64,000 nucleotides of DNA from Candidatus Zixiibacteriota bacterium (GCA_030668485.1 DAOUTW010000008.1:30957-94956), one strand, 5' to 3'; shown: positions 44,030 to 53,235, counted from the stretch's first letter. Notes: generated from the sequence alone by a model not told the origin. Numbers and translations: made by a program.

Positions 44030-46107
44030 CGCAACACGACAAATTTCTTTATCTGCTTTTCATCTTTGAATTTAATCACCGCCAGGTATGGTCCGGCGGC
44101 CACCAGTTCACCGCCTTCATTGGTATAATCCCATTGGTGAGCCGAAACCCTGGTGTCGTTTATGGTCAACTCGACTCCACGCCCTTCGATTCTCTGAACC
44201 ATCTCACCCGCCAGGGTCAGAATAGTCACCGACCAATCGATCTGGCCGCGATCCGACGATTGATAATTTACCGGAAAGGTTATAAGCTCATCGTTCTGGA
44301 TCCAAGCCGGATTGGGAAATGGTTCGCCGAAGATCAGCCCGGTGGCTGATATGGAAAAGACCCCTTCATTCTGTACCATTATTCCTGGATTTTCCACATC
44401 CGAAATTCTTATCAGGCAGAAATCAGATTCTATATTTGGTACCGGCCAGGGATACTGACCGTTGTTGGCCGTCGAGTTTACTACGTTCGACCAGGTGGCC
44501 CCATTGTCATCGGAAAATTCAATTTTAACGCTGTCTCCGGCATCAACCAGGCTCCAGCGGATGACAAATTCCCGCCCAGCATCAACTGTATCGCCCGCGT
44601 TAGGTCGGAGAACTCCATCGCCCATGGTGCTCACAGTCAAAGAATAGCCGACCTGCTTCGCATTTCCGCCCAGAACCGACAATATCAATGCAATCTTGTC
44701 GAAGTCGGCGGCATCCGGGATTTGGATCACCGATGTCACCGTATCATAATCGATATGTTCAACCACAACCGGCTGACCGATATCATCCTGCATACCCACC
44801 AGGGTTATACCCCAGGAATCCGCCGTTTCCGGTTCGAACTCGATTTTTATACCCAAGCTCATTAGATCGACATTCTCAAGCATGATATAGTTGGCGCCAA
44901 GATTGTCGGGGGTAATACTGTCTCCGAGAGCCACAGTCGTCGGATAATCGATTATCCTCGCTGCGAGGTTAACGGTGTCATAGTTGATTGCTTCCGGGAA
45001 ATAATCACCCGATTTGAAGCGGTGCTTGGTAAACAGATTCCAGAGAGCAAACTCCTGGAATTCGCTCTTCAGATCCGAAGTATCGCCCGACCTGCTTTTT
45101 ATTGCATCATCGGCAGCCAGCCACCAGTTAGGCCCCGAAACTTCGCCGCAGCCTTCCCAAATATCTCTGACGATAACGCTTCCATACCTTTCGGCCAGAA
45201 AGATCGGGAAAATAACCGAGGCATACATATGCAGATTGCGCCAGTAATTAATTGTCGGCGATCCCAATACCGTACCGGTGCGAATCGACCATTGCGGGAC
45301 ATCATAAAAATAAAGCAAGTAGTTGATATAGTCGTCTATATCATCGTAATGTTCCTCTTCCATGAAGACCGCCGACATCTCGATCCAGGCCGGATTGAAG
45401 TCGGGTGAGGATCCTTCCAACTCGCTGGCATCGATACCGAACTGAACGGTGTGAAAGAACTCATGGGCAAGACTGACCCGGAGCGCATTGAGCCGATTCA
45501 TTTCATAACCAGGGAAGCCTTCATAATCGTTTTCGATAAACATATAGGTCGTCATCGTCAAAGGAATCGTCGCCTGCACCGAATCGCGCACCGTCGCTCC
45601 ATAAGCCGGGAAATGGACGAAGTAGATATCCAAGAGTCCGTTTCCTCCGCCGTTGTAATATCCGTCTGAAATCGGGGGAGGATAGCCCAGGTCGCCCACG
45701 GTATGTTCCCAAACCGAGTCGCAGATCTTGCCGGCTTCGAATATATAATTGGGAACACCGGCCATGCTGTCCTGAACGTCGAACTGATATATCCGGTTGG
45801 CTCCTGTACCGGTATAATGGAGCAGGAAATGGTTGGTACTATAGGTATAAGACATAGTGTCTTCGCGCTCGTAATAGGCCGCTTTCGAATCGACCCCTTT
45901 GGGCTGACTGGATATTAGGGCATTCAGTATCGGAGTGGCGCATTTGATCGGCGGTTCCTCGCCATTGCGCACCGCGTCGGCAAGCTCTTCAAACATTGTC
46001 GTGACGGTTTCATTGTACTGCAGCCATTGTTCGGCCGACATCTCCTCCGCCGACAAGACGGCGCCCGACACCAGACATATAAATAATAATAGACTGATTT
46101 TTTTCAC
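44026..46107 (-). CDS. Secreted MXAN_6640-like putative metalloprotease with FlgD/Por-type C-terminal tail
   Basis: GTG 46107 follows CAGGAG and starts a signal peptide (KKISLLLFICLVSGAVLSA); the track ATG at 46152 lies within the previous gene. A zinc motif HEFFHTVQFG lies around residue 215 (HExxH), followed by NPAWIEMSAVFMEEEHYDD, which holds a likely third ligand. This is the pattern of the MXAN_6640 family of putative metallopeptidases. The last 90 residues (EPFPNPAW, VTILTLAGEMVQRI, GPYLAVIKF, FVVLR) are a FlgD/Por-type sorting tail. The export route and substrate are unknown. The gene is coupled to the ECF S-component gene. Confidence 0.85.
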   Translation of the reverse strand: MKKISLLLFICLVSGAVLSAEEMSAEQWLQYNETVTTMFEELADAVRNGEEPPIKCATPILNALISSQPKGVDSKAAYYEREDTMSYTYSTNHFLLHYTGTGANRIYQFDVQDSMAGVPNYIFEAGKICDSVWEHTVGDLGYPPPISDGYYNGGGNGLLDIYFVHFPAYGATVRDSVQATIPLTMTTYMFIENDYEGFPGYEMNRLNALRVSLAHEFFHTVQFGIDASELEGSSPDFNPAWIEMSAVFMEEEHYDDIDDYINYLLYFYDVPQWSIRTGTVLGSPTINYWRNLHMYASVIFPIFLAERYGSVIVRDIWEGCGEVSGPNWWLAADDAIKSRSGDTSDLKSEFQEFALWNLFTKHRFKSGDYFPEAINYDTVNLAARIIDYPTTVALGDSITPDNLGANYIMLENVDLMSLGIKIEFEPETADSWGITLVGMQDDIGQPVVVEHIDYDTVTSVIQIPDAADFDKIALILSVLGGNAKQVGYSLTVSTMGDGVLRPNAGDTVDAGREFVIRWSLVDAGDSVKIEFSDDNGATWSNVVNSTANNGQYPWPVPNIESDFCLIRISDVENPGIMVQNEGVFSISATGLIFGEPFPNPAWIQNDELITFPVNYQSSDRGQIDWSVTILTLAGEMVQRIEGRGVELTINDTRVSAHQWDYTNEGGELVAAGPYLAVIKFKDEKQIKKFVVLR

Positions 46108-46109
46108 TT

Positions 46110-46961
46110 TTAACTCCTGACGTCTCCGCGCTTTCCGGCGCGTTTTTGCCATGCTTCTTTCATGTCGACCAGGAATTCTTCCGGTACATTTTCCTGACCA
46201 ATAGATCCGTAGCGACCGTTGCGGTTATGAGAATCGGAACCGCCGGTGATAAATAATCCGTGGCGTTTCGCCAGTTGGCGATATTTCTTCCGGGTGGCGC
46301 GATTATGAGTGGGATGAAATATTTCCAGCCCATCCAAACCGTTTGCCGCCAGTTCTTCGATCATATCATCTTTTTTTGTCAATGCGGGATGAGCCATAAC
46401 GGCCACCCCCCCGGCTTCATGTATCAATTCAATCGCCTCAGCCGGTGTCAGCTTCGCTTTGGGCACATAAACCGGCCCGTTAAGGCCGAGATATTTGTCG
46501 AAGGCTTCATTATACGATGACACACAGCCTCTTTTTACCATCGCCTCAGCCAGATGAGGACGCCCCACGACGGCCTCGCCGGCCGCTTCCAGGACATCGT
46601 CGTATTTGATATCAAAGCCCAAATCGACCAGCCGTTCTATCATTCTTTTACCCCGTTCGGACCTGATCCGCCGAAATCTATCAAGCGTTTCCAGCAGCCG
46701 GCCGTAATCGGGGCGAAAAAGGTATCCCAGGAGATGAGTATCATCGTCGGCTTTCGATGCCGAGAGTTCGATTCCCGAAATAACTTCTATATTTTTGTCA
46801 CGCGCATACTCTGCAGCCTCGATATAACCCGAAACGACATCATGGTCGGTGATCGAGATCGCCTTCAACTTTATTTTCAGGGCCCGATCAACTATTTCCT
46901 TCGGGGTCTGTTTGCCGTCAGAGTGACTACTGTGAACATGCAAATCAACGAAATCAGGCAT
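46110..46961 (-). CDS. PHP-domain phosphoesterase (TrpH/RNase AM-like)
   Basis: The 283-residue protein has the PHP metal motifs FVDLHVHSSHSDGKQTP, ITDHDVVSGY, SGIELSA, VMAHPALT and GGSDSHNRNG in the right order. The best match is the stand-alone PHP group that includes TrpH/RNase AM and 3',5'-nucleotide bisphosphate phosphatases, acting on short RNA or pAp. Its start overlaps the end of ftcD by 8 nt. Its stop is 2 nt before the metalloprotease start, so it belongs to the same unit. Confidence 0.88.
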   Translation of the reverse strand: MPDFVDLHVHSSHSDGKQTPKEIVDRALKIKLKAISITDHDVVSGYIEAAEYARDKNIEVISGIELSASKADDDTHLLGYLFRPDYGRLLETLDRFRRIRSERGKRMIERLVDLGFDIKYDDVLEAAGEAVVGRPHLAEAMVKRGCVSSYNEAFDKYLGLNGPVYVPKAKLTPAEAIELIHEAGGVAVMAHPALTKKDDMIEELAANGLDGLEIFHPTHNRATRKKYRQLAKRHGLFITGGSDSHNRNGRYGSIGQENVPEEFLVDMKEAWQKRAGKRGDVRS

Positions 46962-48489
46962 TCATAATTTTCTGATCGACAATCCGTAAAACCTCTTCGA
47001 CCAGCGCTTCTCCTCTTGCCTTATAACCCTCAAATTCCCCTGTAAGTTTCCCCACAAAATCAGTATCGCCAAGACCGCTGATATTAATTCTGACGTTCAA
47101 GATAGCGCCGTCCATAGCCGCCTTGGCCATGAGGGCCCCCACTCCGGCATCGGAAATCGAATTAACATTTCCTTTTTCGGCGACAACCTTCACCAGCGAA
47201 AGCACTTCCAGCGATTTCTCGGCCACTTTCAAGGGCACCAGAGCAGCGCCTTTGTTGGCATCTTCAATCCCAACGGCTCGGGCTTTAACCTCCGCCTCGG
47301 TGTCTTTCGGCAGTTTGAAAGCGACCATAACGCGGTCGAAAGCCTCTTTGTCTTTGATAATAAGATCCATCAATTCCCTGCGCAAAACCTCGGATCGAGC
47401 CAGAATGGCGCTGATCTCGTCATGCACGGTTTTATATTTTTTCTTGGAAACGGTCAACCGGCTGACCATAGAAGTCAGGGCTGCGCCGAGAGCACCGGCT
47501 GCCGAAGCAACCGATCCGCCGCCCGGAGCGGGCGATGAGGAGGCGACTTCATTGAAGAATTCTTCCCCGGAACGCTGCTGCATCTCGGCCGCAGTTTTCA
47601 GTTTTTCCTCGAGGATTTGATCACTGGAAAAGTTTTCAAGACGCAGGTAGAAATCGGCCGCCTTGATCAAGGCGGCATTCGGTACCAGCCCGATAATTTC
47701 GGTCGATGTCACCGCGACGCCGAAACGTTCGGCTTCGATCTTGATCATTTCAAAAACACGATGCATCGGGGTTTTCTTGAAATTGACCAGGTTCATCGAC
47801 ACCTGGACGCAGTTGCGATCTTCGATTTCAAAGCCGAGCGCTTTGCAGAAGGCAAAACCGCCGGAACGGCTCCGGATCGCCTTGGCGATTTTTTTCGCCA
47901 CTTTGATATTGTTAGTGCCAAGATAGGCGTTGAAAGCAACCAGCGGCAGACGGACACCGATAACTGTCGCGCCCGCTTTGAGGTTCATTTTATCCGGACC
48001 GAAGTCGGGCTTCCGTTTTGGATTGACTCCCATCTCGTCGCGGAGACCTTCATATTCCCCTTTGCGAATTTTCGCCAGGTCCTTGCGGGCAGGACTGGTA
48101 GCCGCCTCTTCATACATATAAACCGGTATCTGCAATTTTTCGCCGATATCCTGGGCCAGTTCCCTCGCCAGTTGCACCGTTTCGGCAACTGTCATTTCCG
48201 AAATCGGGATAAACGGACAAACATCGGTGGCTCCCATCCGAGGATGCTCACCGGTATGAGTTTGCATATCGATCAATTCGGCCGCTTTTTTATAGGCCAG
48301 AAAGGCCGCCTGCTTGACCTCCATCGGGGAACCGACAAAGGTGACCACCGCCCGGTTATGGCTGGCATCCATCTCATGATCAAGCAGCGTGATTCCTTCG
48401 ACCGAGGTGATTTCGCGGATGATTTCATCTATAACTTCCGGACGCCGTCCCTCTGAAAAATTGGGGACGCATTCTACCAATTGTGCCAT
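46954..48489 (-). CDS. ftcD: Bifunctional glutamate formiminotransferase / formiminotetrahydrofolate cyclodeaminase
   Basis: Residues 1 to about 300 are the formiminotransferase (start QLVECVPNFSEGRRPEV, then HEMDASHNRAVVTFVG, THTGEHPRMGATDVCPFIP). Residues about 310-511 are the cyclodeaminase (EFFNEVASSSPAPGGGSVAS, then a helical bundle with VSRLTVSKKKY). The fusion matches the mammalian FTCD layout, which in bacteria is found in several anaerobic or FCB lineages. It moves the formimino group of N-formiminoglutamate, the end product of histidine breakdown, to tetrahydrofolate. hutH lies 22 kb away; hutU and hutI are not in the window. Confidence 0.93.
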   Translation of the reverse strand: MAQLVECVPNFSEGRRPEVIDEIIREITSVEGITLLDHEMDASHNRAVVTFVGSPMEVKQAAFLAYKKAAELIDMQTHTGEHPRMGATDVCPFIPISEMTVAETVQLARELAQDIGEKLQIPVYMYEEAATSPARKDLAKIRKGEYEGLRDEMGVNPKRKPDFGPDKMNLKAGATVIGVRLPLVAFNAYLGTNNIKVAKKIAKAIRSRSGGFAFCKALGFEIEDRNCVQVSMNLVNFKKTPMHRVFEMIKIEAERFGVAVTSTEIIGLVPNAALIKAADFYLRLENFSSDQILEEKLKTAAEMQQRSGEEFFNEVASSSPAPGGGSVASAAGALGAALTSMVSRLTVSKKKYKTVHDEISAILARSEVLRRELMDLIIKDKEAFDRVMVAFKLPKDTEAEVKARAVGIEDANKGAALVPLKVAEKSLEVLSLVKVVAEKGNVNSISDAGVGALMAKAAMDGAILNVRINISGLGDTDFVGKLTGEFEGYKARGEALVEEVLRIVDQKIMNA

Positions 48490-48492
48490 AAT

Positions 48493-49482
48493 CTAACTCC
48501 GCTTCTTTGCAGTTTTATTTGCAGATTTTGATTTTCGTTTATATCGAGCTTTCAGCCCCCAGGCCAAAAGAGGGATCATCAGTTCGTGATGGCCGACAAA
48601 GTTGTAACCGGTTCCGCCATGCATGGTCGGCCGATGAACGACATTGGTCGCCGGGCGATAATGATTGATCATGTCGAAATTGGCGGTGATTATCTTATGC
48701 GGTTTGCCGTAGATGTTGCGCGAAACCGTCAGCGCCTTGAGGAAAACCTCCGGCAAAATTACCGCCGATCCGATGTTTATAAAGACTCCCCCGCCTTCGG
48801 CGCGGGAAATTTGGTGAGCCAGGATCTTGAAATCATGATGACTCGCGCGAGCCGCGGCGGCGGCGTCATATTGAGGATGCTGGCAGACGATATCGGTGTC
48901 GACGGCGATATGGATCATCGCTGGCAGGCCCAGACGATTGCAAGTGGCCAGCAGCGAATGTCGGCGATAACGGTTGGCTTTGTCATCAAGGACAATTCCG
49001 GCCGATTGGCCCAGTCCAAGTCCTTGATCCGAGGCATATTGAGTGGCTGTCGTAAATAACTTTGCGGTTTGGGCCGACATGCCGAAACTACCGTCGCCGA
49101 TACCGGCGGCAACATCCTCGGAGGTCTCGCCCACCATCGCAATCTCTGAATCATGAATCAACCCGGCCCCATTAAGGCATAGCCCGGTAATCAGCCCCTG
49201 TTTCATCAAGTCGATCAGAATCGGATTGAGACCGACTTTGATGACATGGCCGCCGGCCATAATTATAACCGGTTTGCCTTTGCGGCGGGCAGCTATAATC
49301 GAATCGATCAGCGCCTGGATATCTCCCGCTTTGAGGAATTTAGGCAGGCTGTCAAAAAAGGCTTCGGCCCCGGCGCTGCCGGGAATACCGGCCAGATTTT
49401 TCGACGATGCCAGCGACTTTCGCCTGGCCAGCGAAATCGTCTTGACGCGCTTGAGATCGACGGTATCGAATTTCGCCCTCAA
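48493..49482 (-). CDS. Conserved Rossmann-like protein, possibly deoxyhypusine-synthase-related; function unknown
   Basis: The 329-residue protein has no signal peptide. Blocks such as KPVIIMAGGHVIKVGLNPIL, LCLNGAGLIHDSEIAMVGET, IHIAVDTDIVCQHPQYDAAA and PTMHGGTGYNFVGHHELM look strongly conserved and recall NAD-binding deoxyhypusine-synthase-type folds, but I am not sure of the family. It starts at a TTG that overlaps the stop of the DUF3108 gene (TTGA), and ends 3 nt before ftcD, so it is tightly coupled to both. A link to one-carbon or histidine metabolism would be guesswork. Confidence 0.75.
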   Translation of the reverse strand: MRAKFDTVDLKRVKTISLARRKSLASSKNLAGIPGSAGAEAFFDSLPKFLKAGDIQALIDSIIAARRKGKPVIIMAGGHVIKVGLNPILIDLMKQGLITGLCLNGAGLIHDSEIAMVGETSEDVAAGIGDGSFGMSAQTAKLFTTATQYASDQGLGLGQSAGIVLDDKANRYRRHSLLATCNRLGLPAMIHIAVDTDIVCQHPQYDAAAAARASHHDFKILAHQISRAEGGGVFINIGSAVILPEVFLKALTVSRNIYGKPHKIITANFDMINHYRPATNVVHRPTMHGGTGYNFVGHHELMIPLLAWGLKARYKRKSKSANKTAKKRS

Positions 49483-50324
49483 AATTCTTCCAGCCTCCCC
49501 AGTCGATAATCGGTCAATTCGGCGGTTATCGAACCGACCACCACCTTCGATTTCATCAATACCGGTAATCGCATCCGATCATCCGTAACATAGACTGTCA
49601 GTTTGCCCTCATGCTTGAAAATCCCGGATGACCGCAGCAACGGTTCCAGTTCCAGGCATTCAAATTCGCCGGCCTTGGTCTTGATTTTTTCCCTGCCTTT
49701 GACTTTCACTTCCAGAGGGTAGTTTTTCCCATCGGTGAAATTTTCGACAAAAACCGACTGGCCGACTTCGAGTTCCTGGGTTCTGACAAAGTACATAACC
49801 GAGAGAGCATCCTGAACATAAGGGGCGACCTCTATAGTATCATCTTTGTAAATTACGCTGTGATTTATCTGGTCGAAGGCATATTTTCGATGTGATCGAT
49901 ACTTGCCCTCCCGGATTTCCTTTTCGAAGCGCCACGAAAACAGCCCGATAGCATCGACGATCGATTCCACCCGGTCGCGAACCGGGTAAAAGGATGAGAA
50001 GAACTTATTTGAAGTGGCGGTACTCACCAACTGGTATGCCGGGCGGCCGTTGAACTCGATGATATCGGAAACCTCCAGCGTCGCGGTTCCGGCGTTTATG
50101 AATCCGTATCCGATATCAAATTGAAGCCATTCCCCGACTCCGAAAGCGATATTGTCGATCCGGCGATTGATTGCGTCATCCCCCGGATATAACGACTCGA
50201 TTTCCTCGGTCAGCGGTTTATCCTGCGCAACACCGTATTGCACTTTCACAAAATAAGCTATCGGCGCCAGGCCGCAGCCGATAATCATAACTACAATCAG
50301 ATTTTTAAAAACAGAATTACCCAC
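49479..50324 (-). CDS. DUF3108 periplasmic protein
   Basis: An N-terminal membrane or signal segment (NLIVVMIIGCGLAPIAYFV) precedes a beta-rich domain with DUF3108 hallmarks: GVGEWLQFDIGYGFINAGTA, ISTATSN-like ferried strand (QLVSTATSNKFFSSFYPVRD), RKYAFDQINHSVIYKD, IKTKAGEFECLELEPLL and DDRMRLPVLMKSKVVVGSI. These proteins fold into a beta-barrel-like sheet in the periplasm; function is not established. Its start overlaps the phosphatase gene by 8 nt. Confidence 0.87.
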   Translation of the reverse strand: MGNSVFKNLIVVMIIGCGLAPIAYFVKVQYGVAQDKPLTEEIESLYPGDDAINRRIDNIAFGVGEWLQFDIGYGFINAGTATLEVSDIIEFNGRPAYQLVSTATSNKFFSSFYPVRDRVESIVDAIGLFSWRFEKEIREGKYRSHRKYAFDQINHSVIYKDDTIEVAPYVQDALSVMYFVRTQELEVGQSVFVENFTDGKNYPLEVKVKGREKIKTKAGEFECLELEPLLRSSGIFKHEGKLTVYVTDDRMRLPVLMKSKVVVGSITAELTDYRLGRLEEF

Positions 50325-50820
50325 TCCGGTCCGCCTCGTTTTGTTTGTTTCGGGCCAATTCTATCAGATCGGGAACCATCCGTCCCAGTTCCTCGCCAAT
50401 TTCCAGAAAGGTCTGGTTGTACATATCAAGCGAACCGCCGATAGGATCGGCAACTCCCTCGCCGTTTCCTCCCGGATCGGGAAACGATTTGAGCATAAAG
50501 GTCTTCTCTTCCGCCTCCGGCATCATCGATACTACCGCCTGATAATGCGACCTGGTCATCGTCAGGATAAGGTCGATCTCCTCCAGTAATTCTCTCGACA
50601 ACGGCCTTGATTTGTGATGGGAAAGGTCGCCGTCCCATGTCTTGACCGCTTCCATAGCATAGAGTGTCGCGGGACAGCCCGGGATCGCGGCTGTTCCGGC
50701 CGAAATCACCTGGATAGTTTCGATATCCCTGCCCTCCAGCAAAGCCCGCAATCCGGCTTCCGCCATCGGCGAACGGCAGGTGTTGCCGGTGCAAACGAAC
50801 AATATTCTAAAATGGCTCAT
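50317..50820 (-). CDS. Low-molecular-weight protein-tyrosine-phosphatase family protein
   Basis: The catalytic loop ILFVCTGNTCRSPMAEAGL at residues 6-24 gives the C-x5-R-S signature, with the paired Asp expected in VADPIGGSLDMYN (D-P motif). At 167 residues it has the normal length. Members act as tyrosine or arginine phosphatases, often linked to capsule or polysaccharide export. Its neighbour downstream of the promoter, a GDP-mannose pyrophosphorylase, is compatible with that, although the closest gene is the YrdC-type enzyme, and in Firmicutes such pairs are arginine phosphatases (YwlE next to YwlC). Confidence 0.92.
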   Translation of the reverse strand: MSHFRILFVCTGNTCRSPMAEAGLRALLEGRDIETIQVISAGTAAIPGCPATLYAMEAVKTWDGDLSHHKSRPLSRELLEEIDLILTMTRSHYQAVVSMMPEAEEKTFMLKSFPDPGGNGEGVADPIGGSLDMYNQTFLEIGEELGRMVPDLIELARNKQNEADRSG

Positions 50821-50822
50821 CC

Positions 50823-51467
50823 CTACTTTTTCTCTTCCTCAAGGCAGCGCCTAATTTCCGCCTCGGGTATAGCTCCATAACGAAGGATAGTCACTTCGTC
50901 GGCGATTTTTGCCACCGTCGACGGAACCACTCCGTGGCAAGGGCCGGCATCGACATACAGGTCTACGGCATCACCCAGGGCCTCCCTGATTCCCACCGCC
51001 GTATCGGGCGAAATCTCGCCGCTGAGATTAGCCGAGGTCGCCGTTACCACAAACGGTACTTTGTCCATCAGAGCCAGGATCAAAGGCGACGATGAAACTC
51101 GAACCCCTATTCCATCTTCCGAGACAAAGCCCGGAGCCACAGCATTTTGATCTTTCCTGACCGGCATGACCAGCGTCAACGGTCCTGGAAGGAAACGGGC
51201 CGCCAGTTTTTCCGCGGCCTTATCGACGGAGCAAAACTGGCTTGCCATATCCAAATCTTTTACAAATAAAGCCGCTGTTACGCCTTTCAATCTTTTCTTA
51301 ACGGCGCAAATTTTCTGCGGCGCATCATTCCGGTCACCGCGAACCGATAGCGAATATTGCGTCTCGGTCGGCATCACTACCACCGAATTATTTGTCAGAG
51401 CCTCGACGATTTCATTTATCACGCTGATATCAGGCCTGACAGGATCGCACTCCAGCATCCGGCTCAA
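50823..51467 (-). CDS. YrdC/Sua5-type L-threonylcarbamoyladenylate synthase
   Basis: The 214-residue protein shows the YrdC fold: VVMPTETQYSLSVRGD, ICAVKKRLKG (Lys-Arg substrate pocket), LAARFLPGPLTLVMPV, IGVRVSSSPLILAL and VVTATSANLSGE. It makes threonylcarbamoyl-AMP for tRNA t6A37. The usual PTET-Y-GL start is changed to PTETQYSLS. The TTG 51467 overlaps the upstream stop (TTGA); ATG 51458 is the alternative start. Confidence 0.9.
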   Translation of the reverse strand: MSRMLECDPVRPDISVINEIVEALTNNSVVVMPTETQYSLSVRGDRNDAPQKICAVKKRLKGVTAALFVKDLDMASQFCSVDKAAEKLAARFLPGPLTLVMPVRKDQNAVAPGFVSEDGIGVRVSSSPLILALMDKVPFVVTATSANLSGEISPDTAVGIREALGDAVDLYVDAGPCHGVVPSTVAKIADEVTILRYGAIPEAEIRRCLEEEKK

Positions 51468-52084
51468 AAGTCGTTATCCCCTGTTTCCGGGGCGATCTCA
51501 TCAGGTGGCACCGCCGTAGAATCGATCTGATCCTCCGGCAAAATCGGTTCATCCGTCAATTCATATTCCGGCGCATCGTTGACACGCAACACCACCCGCG
51601 CCACCCAGGCGTTGCGGTAGCCGATCGACTTGATCTCGGCGAGCATATTCTCCGCCTCATCCCTCGTTAAAAAATCCCCCACCCGAAGTTTGTAATAGGG
51701 AACCTCGTAATCGAGATAAATCGGTAGATTGAAAATCTCTTCGGCCAACTGGCGTTCACGTCCCGCTTCGGTATAAAGGCGCGAGGTGAAAATTTGAACC
51801 CGATAAACTTCGGTAGGAGCCGTGACCGATGCCGCCGAATCAAACTGGAGGTAAGATAAATCGCCTGGGCGCATCAGGGAATCTCCGGCATCGGCAACAG
51901 TAACCACCCGCACCGGGTGGACTTCGGGAACTATCTCCCTGTCTTCACTGGTGGCCAGAGGATCGAAGAGCGGCGTGGCCGGATCCTTTTTTTCATCAGG
52001 TGTACGGGTGCCGACCCGTCTCCCTCCGCATGAGACGATCATCGATGCCAGAATCATTATTACGACCGCAAAACGCACTATCAT
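51464..52084 (-). CDS. Lipoprotein with SPOR domain
   Basis: The signal ends in a lipobox-like MIVSCGG. Residues about 95-170 form a SPOR domain (TEVYRVQIFTSRLYTEAGRE, then VPYYKLRVGDFLTRDEAENML and YRNAWVARVV), which binds denuded septal peptidoglycan. An acidic tail rich in Pro and Glu follows. In this group SPOR lipoproteins are commonly envelope or division-associated. Starts with an ATGA overlap to the sugar nucleotidyltransferase gene. Confidence 0.87.
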   Translation of the reverse strand: MIVRFAVVIMILASMIVSCGGRRVGTRTPDEKKDPATPLFDPLATSEDREIVPEVHPVRVVTVADAGDSLMRPGDLSYLQFDSAASVTAPTEVYRVQIFTSRLYTEAGRERQLAEEIFNLPIYLDYEVPYYKLRVGDFLTRDEAENMLAEIKSIGYRNAWVARVVLRVNDAPEYELTDEPILPEDQIDSTAVPPDEIAPETGDNDF

Positions 52085-53160
52085 AAATATTTTTTCAAAT
52101 CCTCATTTTCGCCCAGTTTTGCCAGCAGTTCTTTTATTTTATCGAGCTGAGTCTTATGCGCCACCATGACCACATCGCCCGATTTGGCGATAACCAGATC
52201 GGAAACGCCCAGCGCGGCGATCATCCCGCCATCATCATTGTAGATGGTCGACTCGAAAGTGTTGAATGTCAGCGCCGGACCGATTATGACATTATTCCCC
52301 TTGTCCTGTTCTTTGAAGCGCTGCAACGACAGCCAGCTACCGACATCGTCCCAGACAAAATCGCCCTTGAGCGTCAGGACATTGTCGGCCTGTTCCATTA
52401 TGGCCACGTCGATCGAAACCGCTTCCGCCTCCTGATACAGTTTTTTGCGCTCTATGAGTTCATTGTCGGTGCCGATATGGGCTGAATATTCCGTCAACAG
52501 TTCGAACATTTCCGGCATATGCTGTTCAAACGCCTTGAGAATCGACTTCACTGACCAGATGAACATACCGGAATTCCATAAATGGCGGCCGCCGTAGTAG
52601 TATTGCTGGGCTACGGTCGGACGGGGCTTTTCCTTGAACGCCGTCACGCCAAAAACACTGATTTCATCAATTTCTCTCTGAGCGTCGGTAAGTTCGATAT
52701 AACCATAGCCGGTTTCGGCCCGAGTCGGTGTGATACCGATCGTTATCAGCTTGTCTTCCTTGGCGGCGATCTTGGTGCCCACCTTGATCACCTTAACCCA
52801 TTTCGCTGCCGGCTGGATCAGGTGGTCGGCTGACAAGACGACCATGATCGCATCGGGATCCTTCTTCTGCAAATGTATGGCAGCGCACCCGACAGCCAGA
52901 CAGGTGTTGCGCCCGAACGGTTCGGATAGAACACTCGATTCCTCAATCCGGTGGCAACTTTCGACGATGGCGTCTTTGATATTGCTCCCGGCCACGACAA
53001 TGGTTTGATCGATCGGGATAAAGTCCTCGATACGGTCGAGTGTTTCCTGCAGCAAATGTCTGTCGGAGGTTATTGCCAACAGTTGTTTGGGGTGAGATTC
53101 GTTGGAAAGCGGCCAGAATCTCTCACCCTTGCCTCCGGCCATTATTACGCCATAAATCAC
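52081..53160 (-). CDS. manC: Mannose-1-phosphate guanylyltransferase (GDP-mannose pyrophosphorylase)
   Basis: The 359-residue protein has the nucleotidyltransferase signature IMAGGKGERFWPLSNESHPKQ at its start, VLSADHLIQP (metal-binding Asp), TGYGYIEL, FKEKPRPTVAQQYY and WNSGMFIW, all typical of the ManC/RfbM family. It lacks the C-terminal isomerase domain of bifunctional enzymes. GTG 53160 follows GGGAG. It makes GDP-mannose for surface polysaccharides. It is the first gene of the long run and is directly behind a consensus-like promoter. Confidence 0.92.
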   Translation of the reverse strand: MIYGVIMAGGKGERFWPLSNESHPKQLLAITSDRHLLQETLDRIEDFIPIDQTIVVAGSNIKDAIVESCHRIEESSVLSEPFGRNTCLAVGCAAIHLQKKDPDAIMVVLSADHLIQPAAKWVKVIKVGTKIAAKEDKLITIGITPTRAETGYGYIELTDAQREIDEISVFGVTAFKEKPRPTVAQQYYYGGRHLWNSGMFIWSVKSILKAFEQHMPEMFELLTEYSAHIGTDNELIERKKLYQEAEAVSIDVAIMEQADNVLTLKGDFVWDDVGSWLSLQRFKEQDKGNNVIIGPALTFNTFESTIYNDDGGMIAALGVSDLVIAKSGDVVMVAHKTQLDKIKELLAKLGENEDLKKYL

Positions 53161-53206
53161 TGGCTGGTCTCCCTTTATAGAAGTACCGAGAATACGTCAA
53201 TGATTG

Positions 53207-53235
53207 ATAATACGATGCCCCAAATGCTATGTCAA
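53207..53235 (-). promoter_or_regulatory. Sigma70-type promoter of the manC-led gene run
   Basis: On the minus strand TTGACA, a 17-nt spacer and TATTAT; the start codon of manC is about 40 nt downstream of the predicted transcription start. Confidence 0.8.

Noticed and set aside
47617-48456. 279-residue plus-strand ORF opposite ftcD
   Set aside because: Antisense shadow of a well-conserved bifunctional enzyme.
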